DNA of 64,000 bases from Fusarium oxysporum f. sp. lycopersici 4287 (taxonomy: Eukaryota > Ascomycota > Sordariomycetes > Hypocreales > Nectriaceae). Location: contig NC_030990.1 of the NCBI RefSeq assembly GCF_000149955.1, positions 2,276,502-2,340,501 on the forward strand. The letters run 5' to 3'. Positions 22,033-33,800 of the stretch are shown here, in pieces (position 1 is the stretch's first letter; every line of letters begins with the position of its first letter). Below the pieces are notes generated by a model that saw only the letters and a program-made list of their open reading frames with translations, ran no database searches and was not told the DNA's origin. The position numbers and the translations under genes were made by a program.

Positions 22033-23219
22033 CTTCCACCCAAAAACGAAACCTTTTATCATCAGTCATCGTCATCAAATTCGTTTTCCTTTCATGATTC
22101 TTCCCCCTCTCGTTACCATTGGTACGCTACAGCACCACAGTCAGGGGTCAACTTGGGTTGATCTCGGCTCACACCTTGGTTGTCACCTGGTTCCCTCCTC
22201 TGAATCAAGCACCCTCTTTGTGGCGCGATATATCGCTATTCAAACTCTTGTAGCATATCCATCTGTACCAGTTTTGCTCAACCGACTTCTTGGCGAAAAG
22301 TAATCTGCCTTCTTGGGAGGAAACGGTTTCGTGGTTCGGTGCAGCAACGCATGGCACAGTTTTCTTTTTACGACTGTTAAACCACGTCGGGACAGCCCGA
22401 CATGGCTATGGCCTAATGACACAAATTACCTCCGAAGAGCGGTTAACGATAGGGATAGCGCAACATTCCAGGGACCGAGAAGGGCACATCACGGTTCCTC
22501 AAAACAATCTCTGCCCACGCTTCGCGTCACCTTCCCCGTCTCTTTCACCTCGCACAACTGTTTCTATCTCTTACATCCTCGGATCCCGACATCGTCACGC
22601 GACCCGCGACTCCCGTCTTATCGCTCACATAATTCCCATCACTCATCGCTCTCACACACCCGTGACATCAATTATACTGGCTCACCCATTGTGTATTCTG
22701 CTCCTTGCTGGCCTGTTTCCACGACAAGGTGACTCTTTATTCCATGTGGGATTTCAGAAAAGGCATTCTTAGGTGGAACGGACTTAGCTCGGATTCAGGA
22801 GCCATCAAATAAAATTGAAATTATGAGCAAAGCCCGTTACTTGTCAAGTAAATTGAAGTGAAGTCGTATGATTGTGGTGTTAGATGGTAGAATGTATGAC
22901 TTTGCAGGTGTGGCTGAAGAAAGCCCGCCGACAACCCTTAAAATACCTTAGTTTCCGGCTGATGTAACTGTGGCTGGTTCCATCGTAGTGGGGCATCTTT
23001 GTCTCATGGTTAATTGATGAAGCCAACTTGTCAGTTTGGTCCATCATGGCAACTTGTGATTGATTTAATTAACCATTTTTCCGGTTCTCTCTTCACTCTC
23101 TTCGCTCTCTTCGCTCTCTTCATTTCTTAATCCTCTCCTTAAGACTTGGTTTCTGGATTATTCACAATCTTTCATTCACTCACGCTTTTTCTATCTTTTC
23201 CCCCTTAACAGTCCTGGGA
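22033..23219. other. Intergenic: 3' flank of KH gene, promoter of HUT1
   Basis: No coding signal is seen. Just before the HUT1 start, around 23090-23125, lies a short tandem array of CTCTTCG-type repeats within a pyrimidine-rich leader, as is common in fungal promoters. Frames of 139-160 codons at 22290-22772 overlap each other in different frames and have no domain. Confidence 0.5.
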
Positions 23220-24565
23220 ATGGCACGCTCCAAGCAACCAGCTATCAAGCGTGAGGCATCCTCAGAGTTCTTCAACAAGACGACTGCAACATGGGAGGAT
23301 ACTAATCAATCGCAAAAGAGCCCTTCCAATGGAAACATTACGAATAAGGTCTTGCCTGTTCCTACGCCTGCGCAAGAAGCTGGGCTCTTGCAGCTTGTCA
23401 TCGCCGTCGCGGGAATCTATGCTTCATTGTAGGTTCAGCCCCAACAGCTCTCATGGCGAAATCGCTAATACAGCCGTCGCGGATAGCCTCACTTGGGCAT
23501 ATCTTCAAGAAAAGCTCACTACCAAGCCATATGGTCCCGCCGACGCCCCGGAGGTCTGGCACTTCCCCGTCTTCCTCAACACCATCCAATCCGTTTTCGC
23601 CGCCATCGTAGGCGCTGTCTATCTCTATGCCTCGACGCCCAGCAACGCCGCCGTTCCTCCTATTATCCCATCGCGCCGCATCCTTGGGCCTCTCGCGCTT
23701 GTTGCTGTCACGAGCAGCCTCGCGAGCCCCTTTGGCTACGCATCTCTTGCCCATATCGACTACATCACGTTCCTCCTTGCCAAGAGCTGCAAGTTGCTAC
23801 CTGTCATGTTCCTTCACATCACTGTCTTTCGCCGTCGATATCCGCTGTACAAGTATCTCGTGGTTTCGGCCGTGACTCTCGGCGTGGCTGTCTTCACGCT
23901 GCACTCTGGAAAGAAGAAGGGCAGCAAGGTCCGACCTGACGATGCAAGCACAGCATGGGGCCTGCTGTTGCTGGGTATCAACCTCCTTTTTGATGGCTTG
24001 ACAAACAGCACTCAGGACCATATCTTCCAGACATTCCGACCGTACTCGGGCCCTCAGATGATGTGCGCCAACAACATCATGAGCACTATTGTCACGGGTA
24101 CCTACTTGATCGTCAGCCCTTGGTTGGTCGCGACAGGTCTCGGAGAGTGGTTTGGCATGGACGTCGCTGGTAACGCGGGCGAGCTCAAGGCTGCTTTGGA
24201 CTTTATGGCTCGTTATCCCGCTGTCTGGAAAGATGTTCTCGGTTTCGCTGCGTGCGGTGCTATCGGCCAAGTCTTTATCTGTAAGTCTCAACCTCCTCCA
24301 CCAGATCAGTATCCCAGGCTAATCATGACCAGTCTACACGCTGTCCACGTTCTCATCCGTTCTTCTCGTTACTGTCACTGTAACACGCAAAATGTTCACC
24401 ATGATACTCTCTGTTCTCGCTTTCGGCCATCGGCTCACGCAGATGCAGTGGCTTGGTGTCGCGCTTGTGTTTGGCGGCATTGGCGTTGAGGCTGGCATCG
24501 CGCGACAGGAGAAGATGGCCAAGGAGGCCGCTAAGGCACAGCAAAATGGTAAGAAGGAGCTGTAA
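23220..24565 (+). CDS. HUT1: ER UDP-galactose/nucleotide-sugar transporter HUT1
   Basis: There are three exons, 23220-23428, 23487-24280 and 24333-24565 (introns of 58 and 52 bp), giving 411 aa with consistent phases. The protein is a multispanning drug/metabolite-transporter-fold member of the SLC35B type. A polar N-terminus of about 50 residues is followed by roughly ten hydrophobic segments, with the conserved [15 protein letters not shown] after the first, the SCKLLPVMF stretch and the [21 protein letters not shown] segment. HUT1 proteins move UDP-sugars across the ER membrane. The last four residues, KKEL, fit a dilysine KKXX retrieval signal, which agrees with ER residence. The gene is convergent with the phosphatase gene. 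Confidence 0.92.
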
Positions 24566-25482
24566 ATGCATCTCGTTTATTTTCTTTGTTAGTGAGTGAT
24601 AAATTACAATATGTATAGTGGCTCGAAGGGGCACATCCGAGGGGAATAAGGAGTAAATCAAGTGTGAGGGGCGTTTACAGGAGTTGGTTAAAACGATCTC
24701 AACGCCTCACAGTAATTGCCCACAAAATGGCCGAGTGCGTCTGCTTTGGAAACGCAAACTTCATAATCTGTCAGATAGAATGAACGAGGGTCAATACGAT
24801 GTATAATTCTTTTGATTATCACCTAAATAAGTACTATGTAAAGCCTTCTTCTTCACACTGTCTTGCTGTACCAAGAACCCTTTTGCTTCCTGGAAAAAAC
24901 GCCGTGGTGCTATAACCCAACACAGTAACTCGTCTTTTCCTTAGCAACACCTGTACATACACAACCCCTTTCCATGACTGGGTATTTGAGCCCTCCCAAT
25001 GATTCCCCTTGGGATACCTGAAGCCATACGCCACTTGCATTTTGTTGTCCAAAATGGACAAAGCGAGAACCAAAAATAAAACTGAAACAAGAGTGACAAG
25101 ACGGAGTGTCTTTGTCTATATTACACTGGGTCATTGTGAAACCATCCGACGCCATGCGCTGTGCATTGCTGAAAAAGAGAAAAAGCGAATGTTTGTTATG
25201 AGGAGGATATAACGATTGGAGAAGATCGGTGACAAAGAAGATGTATTTGGTTATTTGCGTGTCATCGTGCGGAAGGTTGAGAGACCATCCGGGATCGAGG
25301 GTCGGATGGAGTGCAGTTATAACTCTGCCCTGTTGCTAAAACGCCCCTGAAATGCTGTGGTTCATATTGTAGAATAGCGAATGGGATTTATAAAATAAAA
25401 CAAAAGCGATAGTAATTGTCGTACTTCTTCCCTTGGAAGTTGGTTCGTTCGACTTGAAAGCGAAACACAAGGTTAAGCTTCA
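24566..25482. other. Convergent intergenic region
   Basis: This holds the 3' flanks of HUT1 (+) and the dual-specificity phosphatase (-). AT-rich, no gene seen. Confidence 0.5.
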
Positions 25483-27849
25483 TCATAAGAGATCATCAAT
25501 TGATCGAATAATAGGTGCCTCGCCTTTTGTAGGTGGACTCCTGGGATCTGCAACGACCGGTGGTCTTCCGAAGGTTGAGAAAGGGTCTCGAGGGAACATG
25601 CCCGCTCGGGGAGAAAACAAGCCTTGGCTCGGAGTTGGTGGGCTCTCGACGAATCGCATCCCAGCAACTTCATGGACGTCATGAAGCGGATTGTTAGTCA
25701 TCGTCTCGGCTCTCGGTGACAACAGAGCATTATCATCTGGGTATGAACCAGGAAGAGTTATCGTTCTCTCCACTGGCGCATCACTAAATCTCATTTCCGA
25801 CGGCGCCGGATTGAATCGTGGGAAAGTCATGGTCTGGAAGCCAAGACTCGCCTGAGAGGGGAACCCAGGCGAAGGTGGAGGCTTCATGATCGAGTCCACC
25901 ATTGGAGACGGGGCTAGAGTTGGTGGTGCCTTGCCCTGACTTGACACGGGCCTCTTAGGCAAGTCGCCAAGTTTGAAAGGATCCAGGTGTTCTGACGAGT
26001 GCTGCTCAACCTCGTCTTTCCAGGTGCAAGTTGGGGGCGCCGAAGCTGGGCCAGGTGAGACCGGTCGGGGCCCGGGTGTTGAGTTGCCGCGAAGTCGATT
26101 TGGGCTCGAATTCAAGCCCGAGTCCTTCGAATCTTCGTTCTGTGTTGGAAGAGGAGCAGTCTGTGGCTCCTTAGCTCCAATGTCGATAGCATCAACAGAG
26201 AGTGTGATTCTATGCTTTGAAGGGCTACGGCCAGGACGGGGACGGTGTGACGGTAGCGCCGTTCGCTTCGTTGACACTTCCTTCTGGAAATCCTGCAGCG
26301 AGTACATGAGTTTCATGTTCGGGCTGATCCATTGGCTCTTGGCTTGAGCCGCGTAGTAAGCATCATTCACGGTGAGATGCGGTTTCTGGAACAGGCCGTA
26401 GGCAATGATCAGACTGGCAGATCGACTCGCGCCCTGCTGACAATGGACAAGCACACGTTTGCCAGCTTTTGTCCGCTTATCAATAACATCGCACAACTCC
26501 ATAAGATCCGGCGCAATGTCGGTATTGTGGTCCCAGGGAATATGGATGTATTCAGGCTCTTTAAATTGAAAGGCCTTTGGTGTGGTAGGTGTGTCAGCTG
26601 AATCCTCCTGGGGATATTCCCAGGCTGTCATGAAGCTGGCTGTGGACACAGCAGTATCGGGGATAGGACTTTCAATTCCAGAAACAGGGCGTCGCATAGA
26701 CTGGAATGGTGATTGCGACTGTGATTCACGGACCACTTTGCGAATTTCAAAGGGGTTGCTGACTTCGCGAGCACAATTGATGACTACGTCAAAACGCGAT
26801 GCTTCATCAGCCGTGGGTTCCGAGTAGAGGAAAACATTGTCTCCGTAGATCGCAATTGGCCCGTCAGGGTAGCCTGGCGTTTTCATGTCCTCGTTGTTCT
26901 CGTTATCGCGGTAAGGATCATCATCTCGAATGGCCATCTGAGTACGAATTGGCGAATCTTCCTCAGTAATCGCAGAATGGAAAGCTGGTTTCATACTCGA
27001 CTTTGAGGGTCGCAATACTTCTGAAAGTCCGGATTCGTTTCTTTCCAATACCTTGGGGAAAGTCATACCGCCAGGTGGACCGAAGGTCGCGGACTTGAGA
27101 CCGGAAGACATGTGAGGTGAGGAGCAAGAATGCTTAAGAGCTCGACGCTGGAGCATCGGCATGGCTGGTGAGGGGGGGACCTCCAGGGTGGTCTTATGGA
27201 TCAAGTCAGAAGTATTGGTCTTGAGACTTAACTGGCTAGGCTTTCTTCTCATAGCAGGAATCGTAGGTTTGATAAATGATGGAGAAGAAGGCTCGGAGAC
27301 CAGCGAAATATTTGTCGTTGAAGTCGAGGCAGCGAATGGGGGCTGGATAGAAAGGCCCTTCATATTGCGCCCTCTTCGAGGCGAGGGTGATGTCATTGGT
27401 CGCTGCAGCCGAGGAGGCTCACTCAAGAGAGTAGTGGTTGTGCTGCTGAGGTTGGTAGAGAGGTTGCCAAAGCTCGTGGCCGGATAATTGTTGAGGGGAA
27501 TAAGATTCATAGGAGAATCGGGAGAAGATGAGGGAGACGCATCTGAGAGGGGCGAAGAGTCGGTTGTAGACAAGGTCGTTGTGGGTGAAGAGTCTGCCGA
27601 CTCGGAAGTCTGTGTCGATGTGCTATCGTGATGCTTGTGTGTTGGGTCCACAGGCATCATGCTAGGGCCGAGACCATGTTGAGGAGGAGCACCCATCATG
27701 CCAGGTCGCTTTGGTTCCATGTCGACGAATTTGGTGTCCATGAGTGTCACAGTGTCCTGATCTGCCATTGTCTCGGCATCCAGATCAAACACTGTCATAA
27801 AGGGCGGTATTTGATCTTCGTACACTCTTCTGTCCGTAACTGAAGGCAT
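25483..27849 (-). CDS. Dual-specificity MAP kinase phosphatase, MSG5-like
   Basis: This is a single-exon gene of 788 residues. The N-terminal 325 residues are Ser/Pro-rich and disordered. They hold basic-hydrophobic motifs that look like MAPK docking sites: RRGRNMKGLSI near 158-168 and RRKPSQLSL near 201-209. The phosphatase domain spans about residues 328-525. It begins with AIYGDNVFLYSEP, has a general-acid Asp in PWDHNTD (about residue 440), and the catalytic HCQQGASRS loop with Cys470 and Arg476. An insertion of about 55 residues sits between the first strands and the PWD segment, as in fungal Msg5/Cpp1 relatives. The tail is disordered. Such enzymes dephosphorylate Thr and Tyr of cell-wall-integrity and pheromone MAP kinases. 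The exact target kinase is inferred. Confidence 0.88.
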   Translation of the reverse strand: MPSVTDRRVYEDQIPPFMTVFDLDAETMADQDTVTLMDTKFVDMEPKRPGMMGAPPQHGLGPSMMPVDPTHKHHDSTSTQTSESADSSPTTTLSTTDSSPLSDASPSSSPDSPMNLIPLNNYPATSFGNLSTNLSSTTTTLLSEPPRLQRPMTSPSPRRGRNMKGLSIQPPFAASTSTTNISLVSEPSSPSFIKPTIPAMRRKPSQLSLKTNTSDLIHKTTLEVPPSPAMPMLQRRALKHSCSSPHMSSGLKSATFGPPGGMTFPKVLERNESGLSEVLRPSKSSMKPAFHSAITEEDSPIRTQMAIRDDDPYRDNENNEDMKTPGYPDGPIAIYGDNVFLYSEPTADEASRFDVVINCAREVSNPFEIRKVVRESQSQSPFQSMRRPVSGIESPIPDTAVSTASFMTAWEYPQEDSADTPTTPKAFQFKEPEYIHIPWDHNTDIAPDLMELCDVIDKRTKAGKRVLVHCQQGASRSASLIIAYGLFQKPHLTVNDAYYAAQAKSQWISPNMKLMYSLQDFQKEVSTKRTALPSHRPRPGRSPSKHRITLSVDAIDIGAKEPQTAPLPTQNEDSKDSGLNSSPNRLRGNSTPGPRPVSPGPASAPPTCTWKDEVEQHSSEHLDPFKLGDLPKRPVSSQGKAPPTLAPSPMVDSIMKPPPSPGFPSQASLGFQTMTFPRFNPAPSEMRFSDAPVERTITLPGSYPDDNALLSPRAETMTNNPLHDVHEVAGMRFVESPPTPSQGLFSPRAGMFPRDPFSTFGRPPVVADPRSPPTKGEAPIIRSIDDLL

Positions 27850-30800
27850 GTTTTGATATCCGCTTGGCGATCTAGTGAGTCAAGTCTGCTCCGGGACGTA
27901 GAGGGAAGCGAAGCAGATGTTGAGGGACAATTACAGTCTCTAGTCTGCGTACCGGGTATAATTCGACTTTTTGATCAGGGCGTTGAAACACCAGTTGGCT
28001 TCCACCTGGGACAAATATGGTTGAAATTATGTGAATATGTGCAAAGGTTTGTAAATTGGCGGGCCAGAAATAAATAGTCCGGCAAGAGAAACGAATGGCT
28101 TCGCGGGTCGCGGTGCGATCGAGAGCAGGTCAAGTCGGTCGTTCGATGGGTCAGCGCAGCTGATCTTGTCGCTGAGCGTGCCAGTAGTGGGCAGTGCTCA
28201 GTAAACGCACGCAAGTTGCTAGACTTGGTAAATGAGAGACAAGCCTCACGGTGGACAGTGGTCTTTAGAGAGAGAGAGAAATGAAGTTCTTGCTCGAAAA
28301 CAGATCGCAATTTGGACTGTAGAAGCAATCGAGAAAGAAGCTACTGCTACTGTCGAGTCTAGCGGGTAGCAGGGAGAATAGTCGAAGGAACGAGCCCAGA
28401 GAACTTATGAGACAAAGAACAGGCGCTTCGGTGATGGGTAGCGGCAGGGCAGGGCTGCGAGTGGCACTGTCAGAGTCGCGAGATCATTATTTCCCTTTAT
28501 GAGGGAGACCGAGCCGTCGTTCGAGAGAAGATGTTATATCAGGCCGGAGCGCAGTGGTCTGAGGTGAAGTGGAAGGTAAAGGGAAGGGCGAAGAGAAGAA
28601 GATTGAAATTGAAGATCGAAGTGACAAGAGGAAGTGAGAGAAAGATGAGAGGAAGAGTAACGAGTTGGAGGGGAGTGTGAGACTGAGCAAGAACGTCTTG
28701 GGATTGGATTGGATTGAGTTTAGCTCTGGGGGAGAACTGGTTGAGGGGTGTGAGTTGCAAGCAGGCGCTACCTGAAGACAGTGTCTTCCAAGGGATATTT
28801 CATACGGTACCAGTTATGGGTGCCTCTCACGGGAGCCCAGGCTACCAGGGCAGTCAGCTGCCTGGTGGAGGCTCAGTGCCCTGTATGAGAAGAACCTGGG
28901 CGTGCTGGCGACATAGCAACGGCGGTATCTCAAACAGTTATCGAGGTATCCAGCCCAATCCGATCCGGGAGCAACTAATTCAAGACCTCAAGTTTTCAAC
29001 AGCGCACGGCGGTAAAAAAGTGTTTTGTTTTCGTGGTATGAAACAAATATCCGCCCGTAGCAGGCGGCAGCACCTACGCATGCGCTGTGTCGCTTGCTGG
29101 CGGTTGCGGCCATGGATGGCAAAAGTCAACTAATGTAATGTAATGTCATGTCATGTCAAGCATGCTGCTGCACAAGGCGAGAAGAGACCTGAACTGGAAG
29201 CCCTCCGCATCCCAGGGAAACGTGACATGGCAAAGCCCAAGCAGTGTCAGCTCCATGGACCCTGCACAGGAAGCAAGAATGGTATACGAAACATGCACTA
29301 GGGTTGACGATGCTTGGAACCAGTTTCGGCAAAGGTTATTGATCATACCGGTATGTTGAATCTACCGTGCTTGCTTAAAATCTTTTCGTGCGAGTAGTTA
29401 TTGAGTTGAATATTGTCATCTTGACTGGCTGAATCCAAGCCCTGCTTCATATGTCACTCACTCCCTTGCCAATATGGCCATGAACTAATGCGTCGAGCGG
29501 TGTCCAATGGGAAAGAAACATCCGAATTGCAATAGTCGCCTTAGAACATCGATTTTCAGGTCAAGGCCGCCTGCAAGACCCAACTGAGCTGGATTCAATG
29601 AGCAATCAATCAATCTTACGGATCGATCTCCAACTCTCGCTTCTCGTCCTACTAACGTAGGCTCCTCTCTCACTTTCACTCAGAAGATGAGCAAAAATGG
29701 GGCGAGCACCTCAAGGGCGCTACGATGAACCACTCAGAGCTCCTCTTGTCCGTTCCAAGTTAGCCACGGCCGTAGAGTCTGCTTTGTGAGTGGAGGGTTC
29801 GCTGCACGAAACGCGTTCAGGATCCTAAATATAGACCTCGTGCAGCACTCTGCAGCATGGAAGGCGCCTACAGTCAGCCAATCATGTCCCCGTGGTCCAA
29901 TTTGGGGACTAGAGAATTGCAGAACAGGGGGGCGGGGTGTGAAGTTGAAACGCCAGGACAGGGTCGAGGGTTTAAATTTAACCCGCAGGTGGAGAGGTAC
30001 CTCCTCTTCAGTAGTTGAAGCTACACTGTGCTGACGAGAGTGTTTGGGTTGCTTGTTCATGTGCAAATGCGGTACAGTCGAATGGGTAATTTGCTGAAGG
30101 ACGATGGGGCTATCTGAGATCTTGACGGGATTAGGAAACGATGGGCAAAAAAGAAGACAATCGAGCCAGTCAGCGATGCATCTATCAGTCAGTCAATCAG
30201 GAGTTGAAGACAAGAACAGACTTTCAAGATTCCAACGTTGAGGTACACATGCACATCATACCCTTTTGTCATCCAACCTCCTCAACTCAATTCCAAACTA
30301 CCTTACCTACTATTATTATCTTGCCTTAAGCTTCTATCCTCCAACCTCCTGTTATCTAGGGCTGCAGCTCTTCATATCGTCTCATAGCTGGCTGAATTAT
30401 AGTATCAATTAAACTTATTCCGATAAACCATATAATTCTTTGGCACTTATCGTCTCAACTCTGCTGCGGGTGCACGCCACTCCGTAACGCCGTCGCCAGT
30501 CCAGGCAAAGGCAAAAAAGCCTGGCCTGACCCCGGCCCGTTGGCCGTGATTCGGCCATCTGTTGGCGTCACAGGCGGACAAGGGGCCTTCTGTAACCTCC
30601 AACATCTAACCTCTCTGCAACTGTTAGAGATAGGCAGCTCAGTGCAGAGACGGGGGCAAAAGGGTGCCCCCCTGTTCCTCCACCGTCAACTAACGTTACT
30701 GCGCCTGTTGCCGTACGGGACCGGCCCAGCCTGGCTACCTGGGCTTGGGCCCTGGGCCCTGGGTCCTGGGAAGAAGTGCACTGGCTGCGGTCTGGCTATG

Positions 30801-33800
30801 GCTACGGTGTTCGCTGGCCGGGCAGCAGAGTGTCATACAAATTGGATATGATATCGATCGAAACGCGACAACCAAGTGCTCGGCTCGCGTGGCCTTTGTT
30901 TAGGGTTAAGTGGCCGTCGGAGTTGAGCTGTCTGGTCTCGTGGCTTAGCCTCGGTTGGTTTGCGCCACTGCGGCGTCTCCAGTTTTGGGAGATATTTCTA
31001 TTCTTGACCAAGAACACGTCAAGTGATCAAGAGGCCGACTTGAATGGATAGTAAGAATGGGTTTTCAGAAGTGAAGCTGACATCCTAATCAAGGACTATT
31101 GACGTTAAAGTGGTGGAGACATTTAAAAGAGATTAACGACTTCGACCCAAGATGTGTTATAATACGAAGGTTTATTTTTATCGAGCTGAGAACCACATCA
31201 CATCCAATATTGCAATGAGTCAAAGTTCCTTTTTGCCACTGTCCTGATCCATTGTCCAAGCAAGTAGGTACCTCAGGTTAGGAGTTAGTTGATGAGAAAT
31301 TAAAAACTGTGTCGGAAATATTTCCCGTCGGTATGTAAAAGAAGCAGATCCAAGTTACCCAAGCTCTTCGTCCATCTCCATTCATCCACAGCAAGTTCAG
31401 CCACCAATTAATTCAACCATGTTCAGAAACAGACCAGGCCGCACTTTTCCTCCTTAGCCTCCTCTGACGGCAGATCAAAAGACGCCAAGCTACAACAAGA
31501 GTGGCTCACAGTCTGAAACCCCTGGCCTAGGGAATGAAAAAGCGGGAAAATCTTGAGCTCCATCGAGTTTCAGCTTTTTTTCCTAACGCTCGCTCACCAA
31601 CAAGTGAGTGACCACCTACCAGATGCAGTCAGAGGAAGCCCAAGTGCCCAAGGAGAAGAAGGAAATTTCAGACCGCACAGTGAAGAGACAAGATTGGCTG
31701 CATCGGCTATTGGCTACTGCACGTCAAATTGCCTGGACCATATGGACCCAATCTCCAATGACATCCAATATCGAGTTGAGTCCCTTTTTTTAGCTTGCGC
31801 TTGCAGGCTTCTTCTTCCAAAACTCGTGGCCTTCTGCGCTAGACGTTGATCAGCAATCTACTAATATGTCCCTTATTATTACCCCTGCAGGGTTCGTCAA
31901 TACAGTCCCATCATCTCCTGCCGTTTAGGAAATCGCCTCTGAGAGACAAAAGAGGATTCGAACCGTTCCTTTGATGAGGTGAGGTGTATGGTTCACCTGA
32001 ATGTTGCAGCACAAGGTACGGAGTACTTTACTGTACTATACAGGGCTGTCTTGTCCTGCTGGGAACCATAGTCTACATTCTCGCCGCTAAAACTACACCT
32101 TCACAAGACCCAAAAATAAGACGGGTCTTGATCTGAAACGAGACTCTCCATTACAGGGTCGCTTCGCCCTCGACTACGCAACTCTCGATCACCATTTCTA
32201 TCATCATGAACATCATCCCGCAAATCTTTCTCCTATCCCCTGACTCCTGAGATCCAGGCGCTTGGACTTGGACTTGGACTTGGAATTGGGGCTCAATGTT
32301 ACAATTCATGAGTGCCCTGGAGGTTCAGCTAAGTTGCAGAATAGAGATCTCTTTCTTTATAGCAAGTTTGTGTGCAATTCCGTCCCAAGCTTGAGCTAGC
32401 CCTCCCAGTAGTACTTCTAGGATTCAAACCGAGTTTGTTATCAGTCAATTGCACGGTATAAAGTCGCTCTCATCTCGTTATACTACCTCTTAGACTGCAT
32501 AGCCGCAACTGCGCTTGTTTCGAGTCAATGGCTGTGCTGTATTGTGTTGCCGCCGGTTCAATATCTACCCAGTCGCAGATTCCTTATGCTGCAACTCACT
32601 CGCCTGTGAGTCTCAGACACAGCAAATTTGAGACGAAAATCACATCTCCAGGGCAACCCTTGATTCTCGTCCTTGTATCACGTGTGGCTAAGTAATGACT
32701 TGAAACTGAGGCTCCGGTAACATCGGTAGGGATCTGTGATATAGAACTGGCCCGTTGCTCTACTATGCACACCGTACTTTCTCTTGAAAAGGATAACTCA
32801 TATAAAGGCAGGTCTCAGTTCGATGCTATTGATGACCTCGGTACTCGGTCGTGTCTCGACCGTCTCGCACGTACATAATACTGAATGCTGGTAACTTAAT
32901 ACATGGGGAGCCGCCTCTACGTACTGTAACTAATATACTAAGGTGACTGATTATTTCTTTTATAGTGAAGCAAGGATATGGTCTCGTTTTTTTTTAGTCA
33001 TATAATGGCATCGAAACCTAATCGTCGTCCGCGTGTGAATGGATGACTTACGTGGTATCAAGGAGATATTCCCCAGGATTATATGGCACCATCAAAAGGA
33101 ATAAACGCTGATTCTTGGCTGGTCCGTTAGGGAAGTATATCAGGTGCAACGATATTTTTCCGTGCATGGGTACAGGGTCGTTTGTTTCAGGTTCAACGTG
33201 AGCACACTACCGAGGAACCCGATCAAGTTTTGGGACTCAGAGGTGTTCTACTTAAGCTTTGCTGGGTCTTGTTTGATGAAATTTCTACTGCCATGATTTC
33301 ATATGACTTGGTTGCTTGTTGCTTGTGTGGCTATTTATTTGAGTGTTATTACGAACGACTATGTCAACATAGATAGGGCAGTTATGTTTCCTTGATGGAT
33401 TTAATCAATTCCAATAACTCACACCAGTATGAATAACGTCATATTAACTTTGGTCTACAGCATTAGTATCATACATGGTTTTTATTAGTTCTGCGAGTGC
33501 CTTGGAGGTTATGGATGTCTAAATACATTTCCATTTCTGTATAGAGAATCAACAGCCAGAGGAAATCGATGCTATTTGAACGATACATAGAGCTTAGATT
33601 GTGTTACTAAGTTTATCTTCTGTTTCTTGATCACTACAATTGTTTCTGTGTTGACTTATACCAGGCTGAGCAATCGAGGCAAAGCATGCGAGAGGCAAAT
33701 TATAACGCTTTATCTCTTTGAAGATGCTTTCAAAGTTACCTTACACAGAAGTTCTATATGCATAGGTATTACTTACAACTGGGACGATAGATGAGACAGA

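Noticed and set aside
21308..22303. Long frames running through the run of N
   Set aside because: They are artefacts of undetermined bases.
28714..29133. 139-codon plus-strand frame
   Set aside because: Cys/Arg/Gly-rich chance-like composition, no domain, and it overlaps the promoter of the phosphatase gene.
29734..30066. Frames open on both strands (about 110 and 82 codons)
   Set aside because: Neither has domain or codon-use support; the double opening reflects composition.
30895..30912. Telomere-like TTTAGGGTTAAG
   Set aside because: Only about one and a half repeat units; not a telomere or interstitial array.
31945..31975. GGTTCGAATCC-type B-box on the minus strand
   Set aside because: No A-box or cloverleaf is found at the right distance upstream.
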